A DNA stretch of 64,000 nucleotides from UBA8752 sp002172485 (GCA_042089915.1 JBELJZ010000001.1:62001-126000); one strand, 5' to 3'; counted from the stretch's first letter, positions 20,066 through 29,749 are shown. Numbers and translations are program-made. Notes: a model not told the origin generated them from the letters alone.

Positions 20066-21187
20066 ATGACGCAGCACGATTCACCCGAGGCCCGCAAAGC
20101 GGTCCTTCTGCTCGAAGACGGCACCCGTTTCGAAGGCCAAGCCATCGGAGCCGTCGGTACGACCACCGGAGAGGTGGCATTCAACACAGGGATGTACGGC
20201 TATCAGGAGATTTTCACCGACCCCAGTTACAAGGGGCAGGTGCTCGTGATGGCGACAGCGCACATCGGGAACTACGGCGTTCACGCCGAAGAGAACGAGA
20301 GCGTCCAGACCCAGATCGCAGGCCTCGTTGTTCGCAATTTCAGTGAAGTCGCGAGCCGCATCGGGGAGGTGGAACCGCTGGCGGATCGCTTAGAGCGGGA
20401 CGGCATTGTGGGCATTGCCGACATCGACACCCGCGGTCTCATCCAACACATCCGGGACTGTGGCGCCATGAATGCGCTGATCAGCAGCGACGGCACCGAG
20501 GAGTCGGAATTGTTGGCCCGCCTCAAGGCCACGCCGTCCATGGAGGGTCTGGAGCTGTCCAGCCAGGTCACACGTTCGGAAGCTGAGGATGCCGGAGACC
20601 CGGAGTCCGACATCCGCATCGCCCTCCTCGACTTGGGCAACAAGCAGAACATCACCCGCTGTCTCACCGAGCGCGGTGCATTCGTTCGTCAGTTTCCTAT
20701 GGGCACCGGTCTGGAGGAAATGAAGGCATGGAACCCCGACGGATGGATGATTTCCAATGGCCCTGGGGACCCTTCGGCCATGACGGACACCATTGCGCTG
20801 GTCAAGGGCATCATCGCGCTGGGACAGCCTGTTTTCGGCATCTGCCTCGGGCACCAGGTCATCGCTCTGAGCCAAGGTCTCTCGACGAAGAAGATGTTCC
20901 AAGGCCACCGCGGAGTGAACCACCCCGTCAAAAACCTGGCCACAGGCAAGTGCGAGATCACCTCGCAGAACCACGGTTTCGTGGTGAGCCGCGAATCCCT
21001 AGAGGGCGTGGAGCATGTCTCCGTGACCCACGAGCACCTCAACGACAACACCGTGGCGGGAATCCGGCTGGAGAACCAACCGGTCTTCTCCGTGCAATAC
21101 CACCCTGAGGCCAGTGCTGGCCCGCACGACAGCCGGTACCTCTTCGATCAATTCATTCAGCAAATCCAACAGCACCAACCTGCCTGA
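20066..21187 (+). CDS. carA: Carbamoyl-phosphate synthase small (glutaminase) subunit
   Basis: Hydrolyses glutamine and passes ammonia to CarB to make carbamoyl phosphate for pyrimidine and arginine synthesis. 373 residues from the ATG giving MTQHDSPEARKAVLLLEDG; a longer frame would start in the terminator region. The N-terminal domain (TGMYGYQEIFTDPSYKGQ) is followed by a class I glutaminase domain with the nucleophile Cys in GICLGHQ and the His-Glu pair in QYHPEAS. No carB is in the window. Placement after rplQ and just before eno (2 nt apart) is seen in other Flavobacteriia. Confidence 0.96.
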   Translation: MTQHDSPEARKAVLLLEDGTRFEGQAIGAVGTTTGEVAFNTGMYGYQEIFTDPSYKGQVLVMATAHIGNYGVHAEENESVQTQIAGLVVRNFSEVASRIGEVEPLADRLERDGIVGIADIDTRGLIQHIRDCGAMNALISSDGTEESELLARLKATPSMEGLELSSQVTRSEAEDAGDPESDIRIALLDLGNKQNITRCLTERGAFVRQFPMGTGLEEMKAWNPDGWMISNGPGDPSAMTDTIALVKGIIALGQPVFGICLGHQVIALSQGLSTKKMFQGHRGVNHPVKNLATGKCEITSQNHGFVVSRESLEGVEHVSVTHEHLNDNTVAGIRLENQPVFSVQYHPEASAGPHDSRYLFDQFIQQIQQHQPA

Positions 21188-21189
21188 TC

Positions 21190-22467
21190 ATGCAATACAT
21201 CGATCACATTTACGCCCGTGAAATCCTTGATTCCCGGGGCAATCCGACCGTCGAGGTCGAAGTCGTCACCGGAGAAGGTGTCTTGGGCCGCGCCGCGGTC
21301 CCTTCCGGAGCGAGCACTGGAGTTCACGAGGCTGTGGAGCTCCGCGATGGTCAGAACGACCGCTACCTCGGAAAAGGAGTGCTGCGCGCCGTCGAGAACG
21401 TGAACACCACGATCGCCGAAGAGCTCGTCGGCATGGACATTTTCGATCAAGTGGGCATTGACCACTACCTGATCGACCTCGACGGAAGTGACAACAAAGG
21501 CAACCTGGGGGCCAATGCCCTTCTGGGCGTGAGCCTCGCCGTGGCCAAAGCCGCCGCAGGCTCCCTCGGTCAGCCGCTGTATCGTTACATCGGGGGGGTC
21601 AACGCCAACCTGATGCCGGTTCCGATGATGAACATCATCAATGGCGGCTCCCACGCGGACAATGCCATCGACATCCAGGAGTTCATGATCATGCCGGTCG
21701 GCGCGGACACGTTCGCCGAGGGACTGCGAATGGGCGCTGAGGTGTTCCATCACCTCAAGAAGGTGCTGTCCAGCAAGGGGCTGAGCACCAACGTAGGGGA
21801 CGAGGGCGGATTTGCCCCCAACCTCAACTCCAACGAAGAGGCGCTCGATACCATCCTGATGGCCATCGAGAAGGCCGGCTACAAGCCGGACGAGGACTTC
21901 CAGCTCGCCCTCGATGCGGCCAGCAGCGAGTTCTACGACAAGGAGAAGGGCCTGTACATCTTGTCCGGTGTGGGCAAGCAGATGGACGGTGCGGCCTGGG
22001 TCGACTACTGGAAAGAGCTGCGCGGCAAGTACCCGATCATCAGCATTGAGGACGGTTGTGACGAGGACGACTGGGCCTCATGGAAGCTCATGACGGATGC
22101 ACTCGGTGACAACACCCAGCTGGTCGGTGATGACCTCTTTGTGACCAACGTGGAGCGCCTGAGCCGCGGCATTGAAGAGGGTGTGGCCAACTCCATCCTC
22201 ATCAAGGTAAACCAAATTGGGACATTGACGGAGACCATCGAAGCCGTTCAGCTGGCCAACCGTTGTGGTTACACCAGCGTCATGAGCCACCGCAGCGGTG
22301 AGACCGAAGACACCACCATTGCGGATCTCGCCGTCGCCCTCAGCACCGGCCAAATCAAGACGGGAAGCGCTTCCCGCAGCGATCGGATTGCCAAGTACAA
22401 TCAGCTGCTCCGCATCGAGGAGGAGTTGGGCGATACAGCGTACTACCCTGGTCCGCACTTTGCTTAA
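21190..22467 (+). CDS. eno: Enolase (phosphopyruvate hydratase)
   Basis: Converts 2-phosphoglycerate to phosphoenolpyruvate in glycolysis; cytoplasmic, Mg-dependent. 425 residues. Visible landmarks: HIYAREILDSRGNPTVE at the N-terminus, the mobile loop PSGASTG, catalytic Glu in GDEGGFAPN, the metal Asp in SIEDGCDEDDW and LVGDDLFVTN, Lys in ILIKVNQIGTLTE and SHRSGETED. It probably shares the carA transcript and ends at a strong terminator. Confidence 0.98.
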   Translation: MQYIDHIYAREILDSRGNPTVEVEVVTGEGVLGRAAVPSGASTGVHEAVELRDGQNDRYLGKGVLRAVENVNTTIAEELVGMDIFDQVGIDHYLIDLDGSDNKGNLGANALLGVSLAVAKAAAGSLGQPLYRYIGGVNANLMPVPMMNIINGGSHADNAIDIQEFMIMPVGADTFAEGLRMGAEVFHHLKKVLSSKGLSTNVGDEGGFAPNLNSNEEALDTILMAIEKAGYKPDEDFQLALDAASSEFYDKEKGLYILSGVGKQMDGAAWVDYWKELRGKYPIISIEDGCDEDDWASWKLMTDALGDNTQLVGDDLFVTNVERLSRGIEEGVANSILIKVNQIGTLTETIEAVQLANRCGYTSVMSHRSGETEDTTIADLAVALSTGQIKTGSASRSDRIAKYNQLLRIEEELGDTAYYPGPHFA

Positions 22468-22486
22468 TCCATCCCGCGAAGGGAAC

Positions 22487-22518
22487 AAAAAAGGGAGCCC
22501 GCAAGAGCTCCCTTTTTT
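22487..22518. terminator. Bidirectional terminator between eno and the porE-like gene
   Basis: GGGAGC and GCTCCC form a stem around an 8-nt loop, flanked by AAAAAA and TTTTTT. Symmetry lets it stop both eno from the left and the minus-strand secretion operon from the right. Confidence 0.88.
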
Positions 22519-22546
22519 GGTTGGTTTTGAGGTGAAACGAAGAGGG

Positions 22547-24484
22547 TCAGTTCTCCGAGCTGGGGGTGCGGACGATGAGGAATTCCGTCCGGCGGTTCTC
22601 CTGGTGTTTGGCTTCTGAGCAGGGAACACCATTGCTGCACTCGTTGCGCAGCTCCTCCTCTCCGACGCCGACAGGGTGGACTTGGTTGGCATCCACGCCG
22701 AGGTTGAGGAGGTAGCGGGCAGCGCTGTTTGCGCGTCGCTCGCTGAGTTTTTGATTGTAGCTGTCTGTGCCCCGGGCATCACAGTGCGAACGCAGCTCGA
22801 CTTCGATGCCAGGACGGTTCTGAAGGAACTCGGCCACAAGCGACAAGGCTGGCTTGGCTTCATCCCGAAGGCGGTAGCTGTCGTAGTCCCACCGGATTTC
22901 GGGCAGCTCGAACCGGTCGCCTGCCCGAATGGAGCTGGCAAATTCGTCGTTGTCCAATTCGCTGGTGGGAACCAAGACAATGTCGACTTGCACCTGCCGC
23001 ACCAGCGGATCCGTAGGGGTCTTGATTTCGAGGTTCCGTGCGAAATAGGTGTCCATCAAAGCCTCTGCTCGGAAGGTCCGGCCATGGGTGAGATTCAAGG
23101 AGAATTCGCCGTTCACATCCGAGTTCAAGGCGACAGCACTGCCGTCTTGAGCGTCCAACAGGTTGATGGTGGCATTCGGGATGGGTGCACCCGTGATGCT
23201 GTCTACAACCAATCCTTCCACGAGCAGCGGGCGATCGACGATGTTGAACTTGAACAGGCGGTCGTAGCCGTAGCGGTCTGAGGACACGAGGCCACTCTTG
23301 CCATCGGCGTTGAAGGTCAGGGAGAAGTCGTCGCTTTGGCTGTTCAATGGGTAGTCCAGGTGGATGGGGATACCCCAAGCGCCTGTGGAGTCCCGCACCG
23401 TGAACAGCACGTCGAGTCCACCATAGGTGATGTGTGCATCGGAGGCGAAGAACAAGGTGTCGTTGCCCTTGAGTGACGGGAAGACATCATCGCCAACGCT
23501 ATTGACCATGGGGCCCATATTGACCGGCGGGAATTCCCAGGTCGTGCCGTTTCGTCGGATGTACCAAATGTCCATACCGCCTTGTCCCCCCGGCATGTCG
23601 CTCGAGAAATACAGGCGGGTTCCATCCGGGCTCCAGGCTGGGTGCGCGAACATGTTGGAGCCCTCACTCAGACCGATTTCCACCACGCGCTCCCAGGATT
23701 CGAGACCCTTTCTCGCGTAGTACAGCGTCGTGTTGTTGACATCGCTGTCATCGGTCAGCAAACGGTTGGCCTTGTCGCCTTTGTGGCTGCTTCGGGTGAA
23801 GACAACGATGCTGCCGTCCGGAGAGGGAGCGGCCATGCCATCGTGGTAAGGGCCATTGATGCCTGGAACCAATTGAGGCGTGCCGCCTTTGACGGGCATT
23901 TGATACACGTCAGTGAAGCTCAAATCGGTGTAGGGATCCCGGGTGCCAGGTCGTTCCACCGCTCCGGTGAAGTAGATGGTGTTGCCGTCGCGCAGGGGAG
24001 CGAAGGCAGAGCGAATACCGGGCGTTTCAATCGGATTCAGCACGAAAGCCGTGGAGTCGCGCCGCTCGTCCTGGGCGAGGACCGCGCTTTGGCGGAGGGC
24101 TGCTGCGCGCTCATTGCTCGGGTCCCGTTGACTGACCGCATTCAAGATGCGCTCCGCCTGGGCGTATTCGCCTTGCTTGAAGAGGACCGCCGCATAGGCG
24201 ATGCGGTCTTCATCGGTGGCGTCGGGCAGGGCGACCAGGACCGAATAAGCCATGGCGGCCTCGGCGTGTTCGTTGACAGTGGCATGGGCTCCGGCGAGCA
24301 TGCGGTAGGCTTCCGGTTCCGGAATGCGCTGGACGGCCTTGCCAAAGTGGTGGATGGCGTCCTGGTAGCGGAGCTCATCAAATGCGGCTTGTCCCTCTTC
24401 GAGGTGCAGTCGGGCACAACCAGACAGCATGCCGATGGCCAGCACTGTGCCGACCATGGGGAGGATGGAGATACGGTTCAACAT
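22547..24484 (-). CDS. PorE-like lipoprotein: TPR, PD40 propeller, CRD and OmpA peptidoglycan-binding domains
   Basis: 645 residues. A lipoprotein signal ends at the lipobox LSGC (Cys23), placing it in the outer membrane facing the periplasm. Then come TPR-like helices (about 28-135), a PD40/WD40-like beta-propeller (about 150-420, blades such as HPAWSPDGTRLYFSSD), a carboxypeptidase-regulatory-like fold (about 423-510, VVDSITGAPIPNATI) and an OmpA_C domain (525-640) with NQKLSERRANSAARYLL. This four-part order is that of PorE, a periplasmic type IX secretion component that holds the machine on peptidoglycan. It is the third gene of an operon with a secreted cargo and a PorP-like barrel, so it is probably dedicated to that cargo rather than the core PorE. 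Confidence 0.85.
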   Translation of the reverse strand: MLNRISILPMVGTVLAIGMLSGCARLHLEEGQAAFDELRYQDAIHHFGKAVQRIPEPEAYRMLAGAHATVNEHAEAAMAYSVLVALPDATDEDRIAYAAVLFKQGEYAQAERILNAVSQRDPSNERAAALRQSAVLAQDERRDSTAFVLNPIETPGIRSAFAPLRDGNTIYFTGAVERPGTRDPYTDLSFTDVYQMPVKGGTPQLVPGINGPYHDGMAAPSPDGSIVVFTRSSHKGDKANRLLTDDSDVNNTTLYYARKGLESWERVVEIGLSEGSNMFAHPAWSPDGTRLYFSSDMPGGQGGMDIWYIRRNGTTWEFPPVNMGPMVNSVGDDVFPSLKGNDTLFFASDAHITYGGLDVLFTVRDSTGAWGIPIHLDYPLNSQSDDFSLTFNADGKSGLVSSDRYGYDRLFKFNIVDRPLLVEGLVVDSITGAPIPNATINLLDAQDGSAVALNSDVNGEFSLNLTHGRTFRAEALMDTYFARNLEIKTPTDPLVRQVQVDIVLVPTSELDNDEFASSIRAGDRFELPEIRWDYDSYRLRDEAKPALSLVAEFLQNRPGIEVELRSHCDARGTDSYNQKLSERRANSAARYLLNLGVDANQVHPVGVGEEELRNECSNGVPCSEAKHQENRRTEFLIVRTPSSEN

Positions 24485-24490
24485 GCCGAC

Positions 24491-25420
24491 TTAGAAGTAA
24501 CGGGGTGAACGCTTGGCGGTGATGCCTTGACCGAAGTCAAAGCCGATCAAGACCTCGTTGGAACCCGCCGAGAAGTCGCGGATTTCGCTCAGCGTGAAGT
24601 CTCGGGCAAAACCGATGCGGAGCTCCGGAGTCACCTGAATTTCCATCATGCTCACGATGGCATCCCCTGTTCTCCATCCGGCGCCGAGCCAGATTTTCTC
24701 AGCGAACAAGGCGTGAAGGTTGAGGTCCACTTGCGGGTGTTCCGTCTCCACCATCTTGACGAGGAAGCTTGGTTTGAGCATCACGCCATCGGACACTTTC
24801 ATCACCACACCAGCTGTGGTAAGGAGGTGGGGAACGGCCGTTTGTGCGGTCGGGCCCAGTGCGGTGAGTGTCGGAATGGCCACACCCAGGTAGAAACGCT
24901 GCAAATGATAGTAGGCTCCGAAACCAAATTTGGCCGCTTGCGTGATTTGCTGGTTCTCGCTGTAGTTGGGATCACCCGGATCGGACAATTCAGCAGCAAA
25001 CAAATCGGCACGGGTGTTGCCAAGTCCACCGCGCAGTCCGAAGGCCAGTCGGCCAGCACCCAGCCGCATGCGGTAGGCGAAGTTGACCGAGACGTCGGTT
25101 TGCGTCGTGAGCCCGATTTGATCGTGGATCATGAGGACGCCCATGCCCATGCTGTTGTTTCGCAGCGCACCGTCCACAGCAAGGACACTGGTGGTGGGGG
25201 CGCCATCAAACTGATTCCACTGGCTGCGGTGCAGCAGGGAAGAGGAGGTGTACGGGTGAGAACCCGCGTAGCCTGGATTGATCAGGAGACCATTGAACAG
25301 GTACTGGCTGATCATCACATCCTGCTGAGCTTGCAGGGTGCCACCCGTCGCCAGGGCGAGGGCGAGCCAGATGGAATGGAGCGCACGCATCCGTTTGGGG
25401 TTGAAGGAGAACGTCATCAT
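24491..25420 (-). CDS. PorP/SprF family type IX secretion outer-membrane protein
   Basis: 309 residues. A signal peptide is clear (from Met11, MRALHSIWLALALATGGTLQ, cut after AQA-type residues), followed by the family start QQDVMISQYLFNGLLINPGY and many alternating beta strands, ending SPRYF. PorP/SprF proteins are outer-membrane barrels; SprF is needed to export or attach the giant adhesin SprB. The first ATG overlaps the stop of the upstream cargo gene as ATGA, implying coupled translation; Met11, 30 bases on, is the alternative start. Confidence 0.92.
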   Translation of the reverse strand: MMTFSFNPKRMRALHSIWLALALATGGTLQAQQDVMISQYLFNGLLINPGYAGSHPYTSSSLLHRSQWNQFDGAPTTSVLAVDGALRNNSMGMGVLMIHDQIGLTTQTDVSVNFAYRMRLGAGRLAFGLRGGLGNTRADLFAAELSDPGDPNYSENQQITQAAKFGFGAYYHLQRFYLGVAIPTLTALGPTAQTAVPHLLTTAGVVMKVSDGVMLKPSFLVKMVETEHPQVDLNLHALFAEKIWLGAGWRTGDAIVSMMEIQVTPELRIGFARDFTLSEIRDFSAGSNEVLIGFDFGQGITAKRSPRYF

Positions 25421-28400
25421 TGGTCTTTCCGGATGTCGACGTAACTGCCTTCTTCACGCGTCGCATTGACGCGGAAGAGAATGAAGTAAGTGCCGTCTAC
25501 GAGCAGTTCGCCTCCGCTGTCCCGGCCATCCCAATCGTTGAGGTACAGGCCGCCGGGTTCACTTTCGAAGACCTTGGTGCCCCATCGGTTGAAGACCATG
25601 AAGCTGACAAAGTCCTCATCGGTGTTCCAATCGCAGGGGGGATAGGGGGCGCCGTTGTTTTCAAGGCCAAGGTTGCCAATGACATAGCGGTCGTTGTATC
25701 CATTGCCGCCCGGGCTGAAGGCGTTGGGCAGCACCAACGCAGGCTCTTCGACCACAATGACTTGCTCGAGTTCTGTCTTGTTGTCGCAGTGGTCGGTCAG
25801 CACCCAGGTGCGGAGGACTGTGAAGTCATTGTCTCCATTCGTTGCGAGCACGGAATCCGAGTAGGTGACCACGATTTCGTCGTCGGTCGCGCAATTGTCG
25901 GATGCGCCGAACGGAAGGTCGTTGTCTGCAGTGAGGGAAGCCGGCACCGCGTATTCGGGGACTTCAAAGGCGCAGTAATAGGGCTCGTCCTGGAAAATGG
26001 CGAAGGAAATGGTCGGGCCTTCCGTATCCACCACGGTGATGGTGTGTACGAAGACGGTCTCATTGCCATCGCAATCCGTGAACGTGTAGGTGTCGATGAG
26101 CGTGTACTCGCACGGGCTCTCTTCGAGTCCCTCCGTTACCCGCTCGGCGGTCATTTCCCAGCCGTTGCAGTCGTCGGAGACGTCGAAGTCTTCCGAAAGC
26201 AGCAAGTCGGGATTGTTGCCGCACTGAATGGTGGTGTCCGCCGGAAGGGAAGCGGCCTCAATGACCGGTCCGGTGGTGTCTTCTACGTTGAAGGTGCTGT
26301 TCGCACTGACCGTGTTGCCGCACCCATCCGAACCGGTGAAGGTCATGATGAGCGTGTACGTTCCAGGGCAGGCCGTGGGAACGGTGTCCACCACGCAATC
26401 CAGCGACGTGGACCCGCAATCGTCGAAGACAAGCACATCGAAGTCCGCACACACGGGGTGGACATCGAGACAGTCGTACGTCGCGTCCTCGGGAAGGGTG
26501 GACTCATCGAACGTGGGGGCGATGGTGTCCACGATGGTGATCGCTTGGGACACGGACGTCAGGTTGCCGCAGTCGTCGCTGAAGGTGAACGTACGGGTCA
26601 CCAACTGAGCCGCCGTGCACAAGGAGTCCGTCGACAGGGAATCTGTGCTGACCATGAGGCTCACCTCACTGCAGCCCTCCGTGGCGGTGGGCACTTCTTC
26701 CGGCAACGCGTCGCCGCACTGAAGCACCGTGTCGGCCGGAATGCTCGCCGCATCGACCACGGGCGCCGTGGTGTCTTCGAAGTCGACCACTTGCTCGTAA
26801 GGCGTGCTGTTGCCGCAGGCATCCGTGGCCATGAATTGTCGCACCACGGTGTACGCACCAGTGCAGGCACCTTGGGTCACCACGGAGTCCAGTTCCGCGA
26901 CCATGACCATGCTGTCGCAGTTGTCTCCAAAGACAGGCAGGTTGGTCGGCAGGGCATCGCCGCATTCCAGCTGGAGGCTGTCCAGTCCCAGTTCGAGCTC
27001 CGGGGCGACGGTGTCGACCACGGTGACGATTTGCTCAGCTTCAGCCGTGTTGCCACAAGCGTCGGTGGCGAGAAAGGTGCGGGTTACCGACCAGGCTTGG
27101 GGGCAGTCGCCCGCCACGCTGTCCACGCTCAACAATTCCACCGTGACAGGAAGGCTGCAAGCATCGGTGGCTTCTGCCATGTCGGAAGGGAGTGTTTCGT
27201 CACACAGGATGGTCAAGTTGGCCGGCACCATCGTGAATTCAGGGGCGACCTCGTCGATCACCTGGATGGTCTGTTGGGCGGTCGCGCTGTTGCCGCAAGC
27301 ATCGGTCGCCGTGAACGTGCGAACGACAGTCAACGTTCCCGGGCAATCCACTTGAGTGGTATCCACGGCCGAGGCCAAAACCACCATCGAACAGGCATCC
27401 TCGATGGTGGGGACATCCAAAGGCAGGGCTTCACCACAGGACAGGGTGAGGTCAGCAGGCACATTGCTCAGAACAGGTGCGACCGTATCGATCACATCGA
27501 TGGTCTGGGTGGTGGAGCTGATGTTGCCGCAAAAGTCCACCACTTGGAAGGTCCGCTCGAACCGCTCGATCACCGGGCAGGCATCGACCGTTCCTCCTTC
27601 TGTAGGGTCCACTTCAGTCAGGGTGACCCAGACGCTGTCCACTCCAGCACAATCGTCTTGGGCTGTGGCGAGGTCGGTCGGGAGTCCAATGCCACAGGGA
27701 ATCTCCATGTCCGCAGGAACAAACGTCCAGGTCGGGCCGGAGTTGTCTTCTCGCTGGAGTTCCTGCGTGGCCGTTGTGGCATTGCCGCAACCATCCGTGA
27801 GGGTGAAGGTGCGCGTCAGAACCGTGGATCCGGGGCATTCGCCTTCGGATTCAGACTCGGTCCAAGTGAGTTCCGAGTTGCTGCAGTCGTCGCTTCCGAC
27901 GGGGAGGTTGTTGCCCTCCACAGCAGGCCAGTCTGTACCACAGTCGATGGTGACCGGCCCCGGGAAGTAAATGAATTCCGGCGCCGTCGTGTCGGTGACT
28001 TCAATGGTTTGCGTGTGGCTCGCAGCATTGCCGGCGAGGTCCACAACCGTGGTCGTGATGGCCATACTGAATTGGCCTTCACAAGCCCCTTCCGTGATCA
28101 CGGTGTCCACAGTTGGGTTCCCGAGGTCATCCGTACAGTTGTCGATGGCCACCGGCACTGGAATGTCGTACGTCGGCCAAGCCGCGCAATCCAGTGTCGT
28201 GTCGGCGGGCAGCTCAACCCACTCCGGCGCCGTGTCGTCCACCACCGTCAAGGTGGCGGTCTGCACGGTGCTGTTGCCGCACAAATCGGTCGCGATGTAG
28301 GTCACAGTGAGGGAGAATTCGGAGGGGAATGCGCCCACGGGCTCTCCTTCTTCCGCAGTCCAGACAATGTCTTCAGATGGCGTGCAATTGTCGGTAAAGC

Positions 28401-29610
28401 TGGGGGTCGTAGGGACGTAGTCGTCAAAATCTTCGCACGCCAGGGTCTCGTCCATCACACTGAACACAGGCCCTGTGGTGTCGATGAGCGTCACCACTTG
28501 GAAGGTGTCCGTGGCGTTGCCACAAGCGTCGGTCAGGCGCCACGTGCGTGTCAGCACCTGGTTGCAAGGCTCGCCCTCCACCACGTCGGACAGGACCTCC
28601 AAGCTGAGGGGGGAGTCGCAATCGTCCGAGACCACAAAGGCAGAGAGGTCTGCCGTATCCGGAAGCGACGTGCAGTCCGCAGCTTCAAGCGGGGGCAATT
28701 CGACAAACGTCGGGGCCTCCAGATCGTGGCGCTCCACGGTGTGGATTTGGATGTCATGTCCACAATCGGACCATGCCATGGCAATCCGTTCGCGGCCTTC
28801 GACCACCGGGCAGCTTGCGCTTTGATCTTGTGCGTTGGTGAGGTCGGCGTTGATGTCGCCGGTTCCCACGATGTCGGCACCGGACATGGTGCCGCGGTAC
28901 CAGAACCATCCGCTGACACCGAAGTTGGTGTTGCGGTTGTTGGCACCATTGTCGCCCAATTGGAAACCGAACAGGCGGGAGAATGGCATGTGATCGAGGT
29001 AGAGCATGTCTCCCTCGTAAGCCCCAAGGCCCTCGAGGCGGCTCAACGTGTCCACCACTTCGTAGTAGGTCCAGTCCGGGAAAGCGTCAGTTCCCAACTC
29101 GTCTTTAGCGAGGCGTCCTTGGGATGTCCAGCTGTCATAATCCTGACCGTATTGCAAGAACACGTCGAGGAGGAATTGCTGGGTTGGATCTTCGTCATTG
29201 GCCACTACCCCGCTGAATCGGGCAGTTCCATTGGCAAACACTTCCATGCTGACCCCGGCGTCGGTGGGATGGAAATACTCACTCGCGCCCAACCCCATGT
29301 CTTCGAAACCGCCGAGCCAGAGCGCCCAGTCGGCGCCAATGCCTTCAGCCGTTTCCACGGTGTAGAGGGTGCTGGACGTGTAGTCCAATTCCACGGTGGG
29401 CATCTGACTGACAGGGCTGGACGCACATCCGATGGCTTCTCCCACTTCGAAAGGAGGGAAATCCGATGTGCAGTCCAGGTCCACGTTGTCTTGGATCGAC
29501 GTGAAAGCGGGGAGGCACGTGGAATCACATGCTGGTCGCAAATACGTCTGAGACTGGGCAATACAGCTCCAAATCAGGAGCACGCCGATGAAAAGGAGTC
29601 GTGCAGGCAT
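25417..29610 (-). CDS. Giant type IX secreted surface protein, about 12 HYR-like repeats and CHU_C (type B) C-terminal domain
   Basis: 1397 residues from the ATG that gives a good signal peptide (MPARLLFIGVLLIWSCIAQS); a longer frame upstream has no signal. Residues about 20-290 form a unique N-terminal region. About 300-1289 are twelve immunoglobulin-like repeats of 78-95 residues, each with a core like TRTFTATDACGN and a start like DTTAP, and mostly four cysteines. The last 108 residues are a CHU_C domain (LPNAFSPGGNGYNDRY, FNRWGTKVFES, DWDG, LVDGTYF), the signal of type B cargo. The protein is probably displayed on the surface as an adhesin, with PorP and PorE-like partners encoded downstream. 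Ligand unknown. Confidence 0.92.
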   Translation of the reverse strand: MPARLLFIGVLLIWSCIAQSQTYLRPACDSTCLPAFTSIQDNVDLDCTSDFPPFEVGEAIGCASSPVSQMPTVELDYTSSTLYTVETAEGIGADWALWLGGFEDMGLGASEYFHPTDAGVSMEVFANGTARFSGVVANDEDPTQQFLLDVFLQYGQDYDSWTSQGRLAKDELGTDAFPDWTYYEVVDTLSRLEGLGAYEGDMLYLDHMPFSRLFGFQLGDNGANNRNTNFGVSGWFWYRGTMSGADIVGTGDINADLTNAQDQSASCPVVEGRERIAMAWSDCGHDIQIHTVERHDLEAPTFVELPPLEAADCTSLPDTADLSAFVVSDDCDSPLSLEVLSDVVEGEPCNQVLTRTWRLTDACGNATDTFQVVTLIDTTGPVFSVMDETLACEDFDDYVPTTPSFTDNCTPSEDIVWTAEEGEPVGAFPSEFSLTVTYIATDLCGNSTVQTATLTVVDDTAPEWVELPADTTLDCAAWPTYDIPVPVAIDNCTDDLGNPTVDTVITEGACEGQFSMAITTTVVDLAGNAASHTQTIEVTDTTAPEFIYFPGPVTIDCGTDWPAVEGNNLPVGSDDCSNSELTWTESESEGECPGSTVLTRTFTLTDGCGNATTATQELQREDNSGPTWTFVPADMEIPCGIGLPTDLATAQDDCAGVDSVWVTLTEVDPTEGGTVDACPVIERFERTFQVVDFCGNISSTTQTIDVIDTVAPVLSNVPADLTLSCGEALPLDVPTIEDACSMVVLASAVDTTQVDCPGTLTVVRTFTATDACGNSATAQQTIQVIDEVAPEFTMVPANLTILCDETLPSDMAEATDACSLPVTVELLSVDSVAGDCPQAWSVTRTFLATDACGNTAEAEQIVTVVDTVAPELELGLDSLQLECGDALPTNLPVFGDNCDSMVMVAELDSVVTQGACTGAYTVVRQFMATDACGNSTPYEQVVDFEDTTAPVVDAASIPADTVLQCGDALPEEVPTATEGCSEVSLMVSTDSLSTDSLCTAAQLVTRTFTFSDDCGNLTSVSQAITIVDTIAPTFDESTLPEDATYDCLDVHPVCADFDVLVFDDCGSTSLDCVVDTVPTACPGTYTLIMTFTGSDGCGNTVSANSTFNVEDTTGPVIEAASLPADTTIQCGNNPDLLLSEDFDVSDDCNGWEMTAERVTEGLEESPCEYTLIDTYTFTDCDGNETVFVHTITVVDTEGPTISFAIFQDEPYYCAFEVPEYAVPASLTADNDLPFGASDNCATDDEIVVTYSDSVLATNGDNDFTVLRTWVLTDHCDNKTELEQVIVVEEPALVLPNAFSPGGNGYNDRYVIGNLGLENNGAPYPPCDWNTDEDFVSFMVFNRWGTKVFESEPGGLYLNDWDGRDSGGELLVDGTYFILFRVNATREEGSYVDIRKDQ

Positions 29611-29635
29611 GACACGTGACAAATGGGTACCAGGG

Positions 29636-29658
29636 GTTGACACCAGAAAGGTGTCAAC
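29636..29658 (-). promoter_or_regulatory. Perfect hairpin in the leader of the giant-protein operon
   Basis: GTTGACACC and GGTGTCAAC form a 9-bp perfect inverted repeat with a 5-nt loop, ending 25 nt before the ATG. It lacks a T-run, so it is not a plain terminator; it could be an operator or an RNA structure affecting translation. Confidence 0.6.
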
Positions 29659-29696
29659 AACCAGAGTGCGAACGTAGCGAAAGTGTACCATATAAC

Positions 29697-29730
29697 GTTT
29701 TCAGCATGATTTCGGTCAAACACTGAAAAC
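29697..29730. repeat. 8-bp inverted repeat upstream of the giant-protein gene
   Basis: GTTTTCAG and CTGAAAAC are separated by 18 nt in the AT-rich leader between the candidate promoter and the hairpin. Could be a regulator site; no protein can be assigned. Confidence 0.35.
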
Positions 29731-29749
29731 AGACGACTGGCGGCGAGAA

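Noticed and set aside
25700..28900. Regular recurrence of similar DNA about every 240-270 bp
   Set aside because: This is the coding signature of the HYR-like protein repeats, not a DNA repeat array.
25420..29619. Open frame of about 1400 codons antisense to the giant secreted protein
   Set aside because: No signal peptide or domain; the opposite strand encodes clear HYR repeats and a CHU_C domain. Antisense openness follows from GC-rich third positions.
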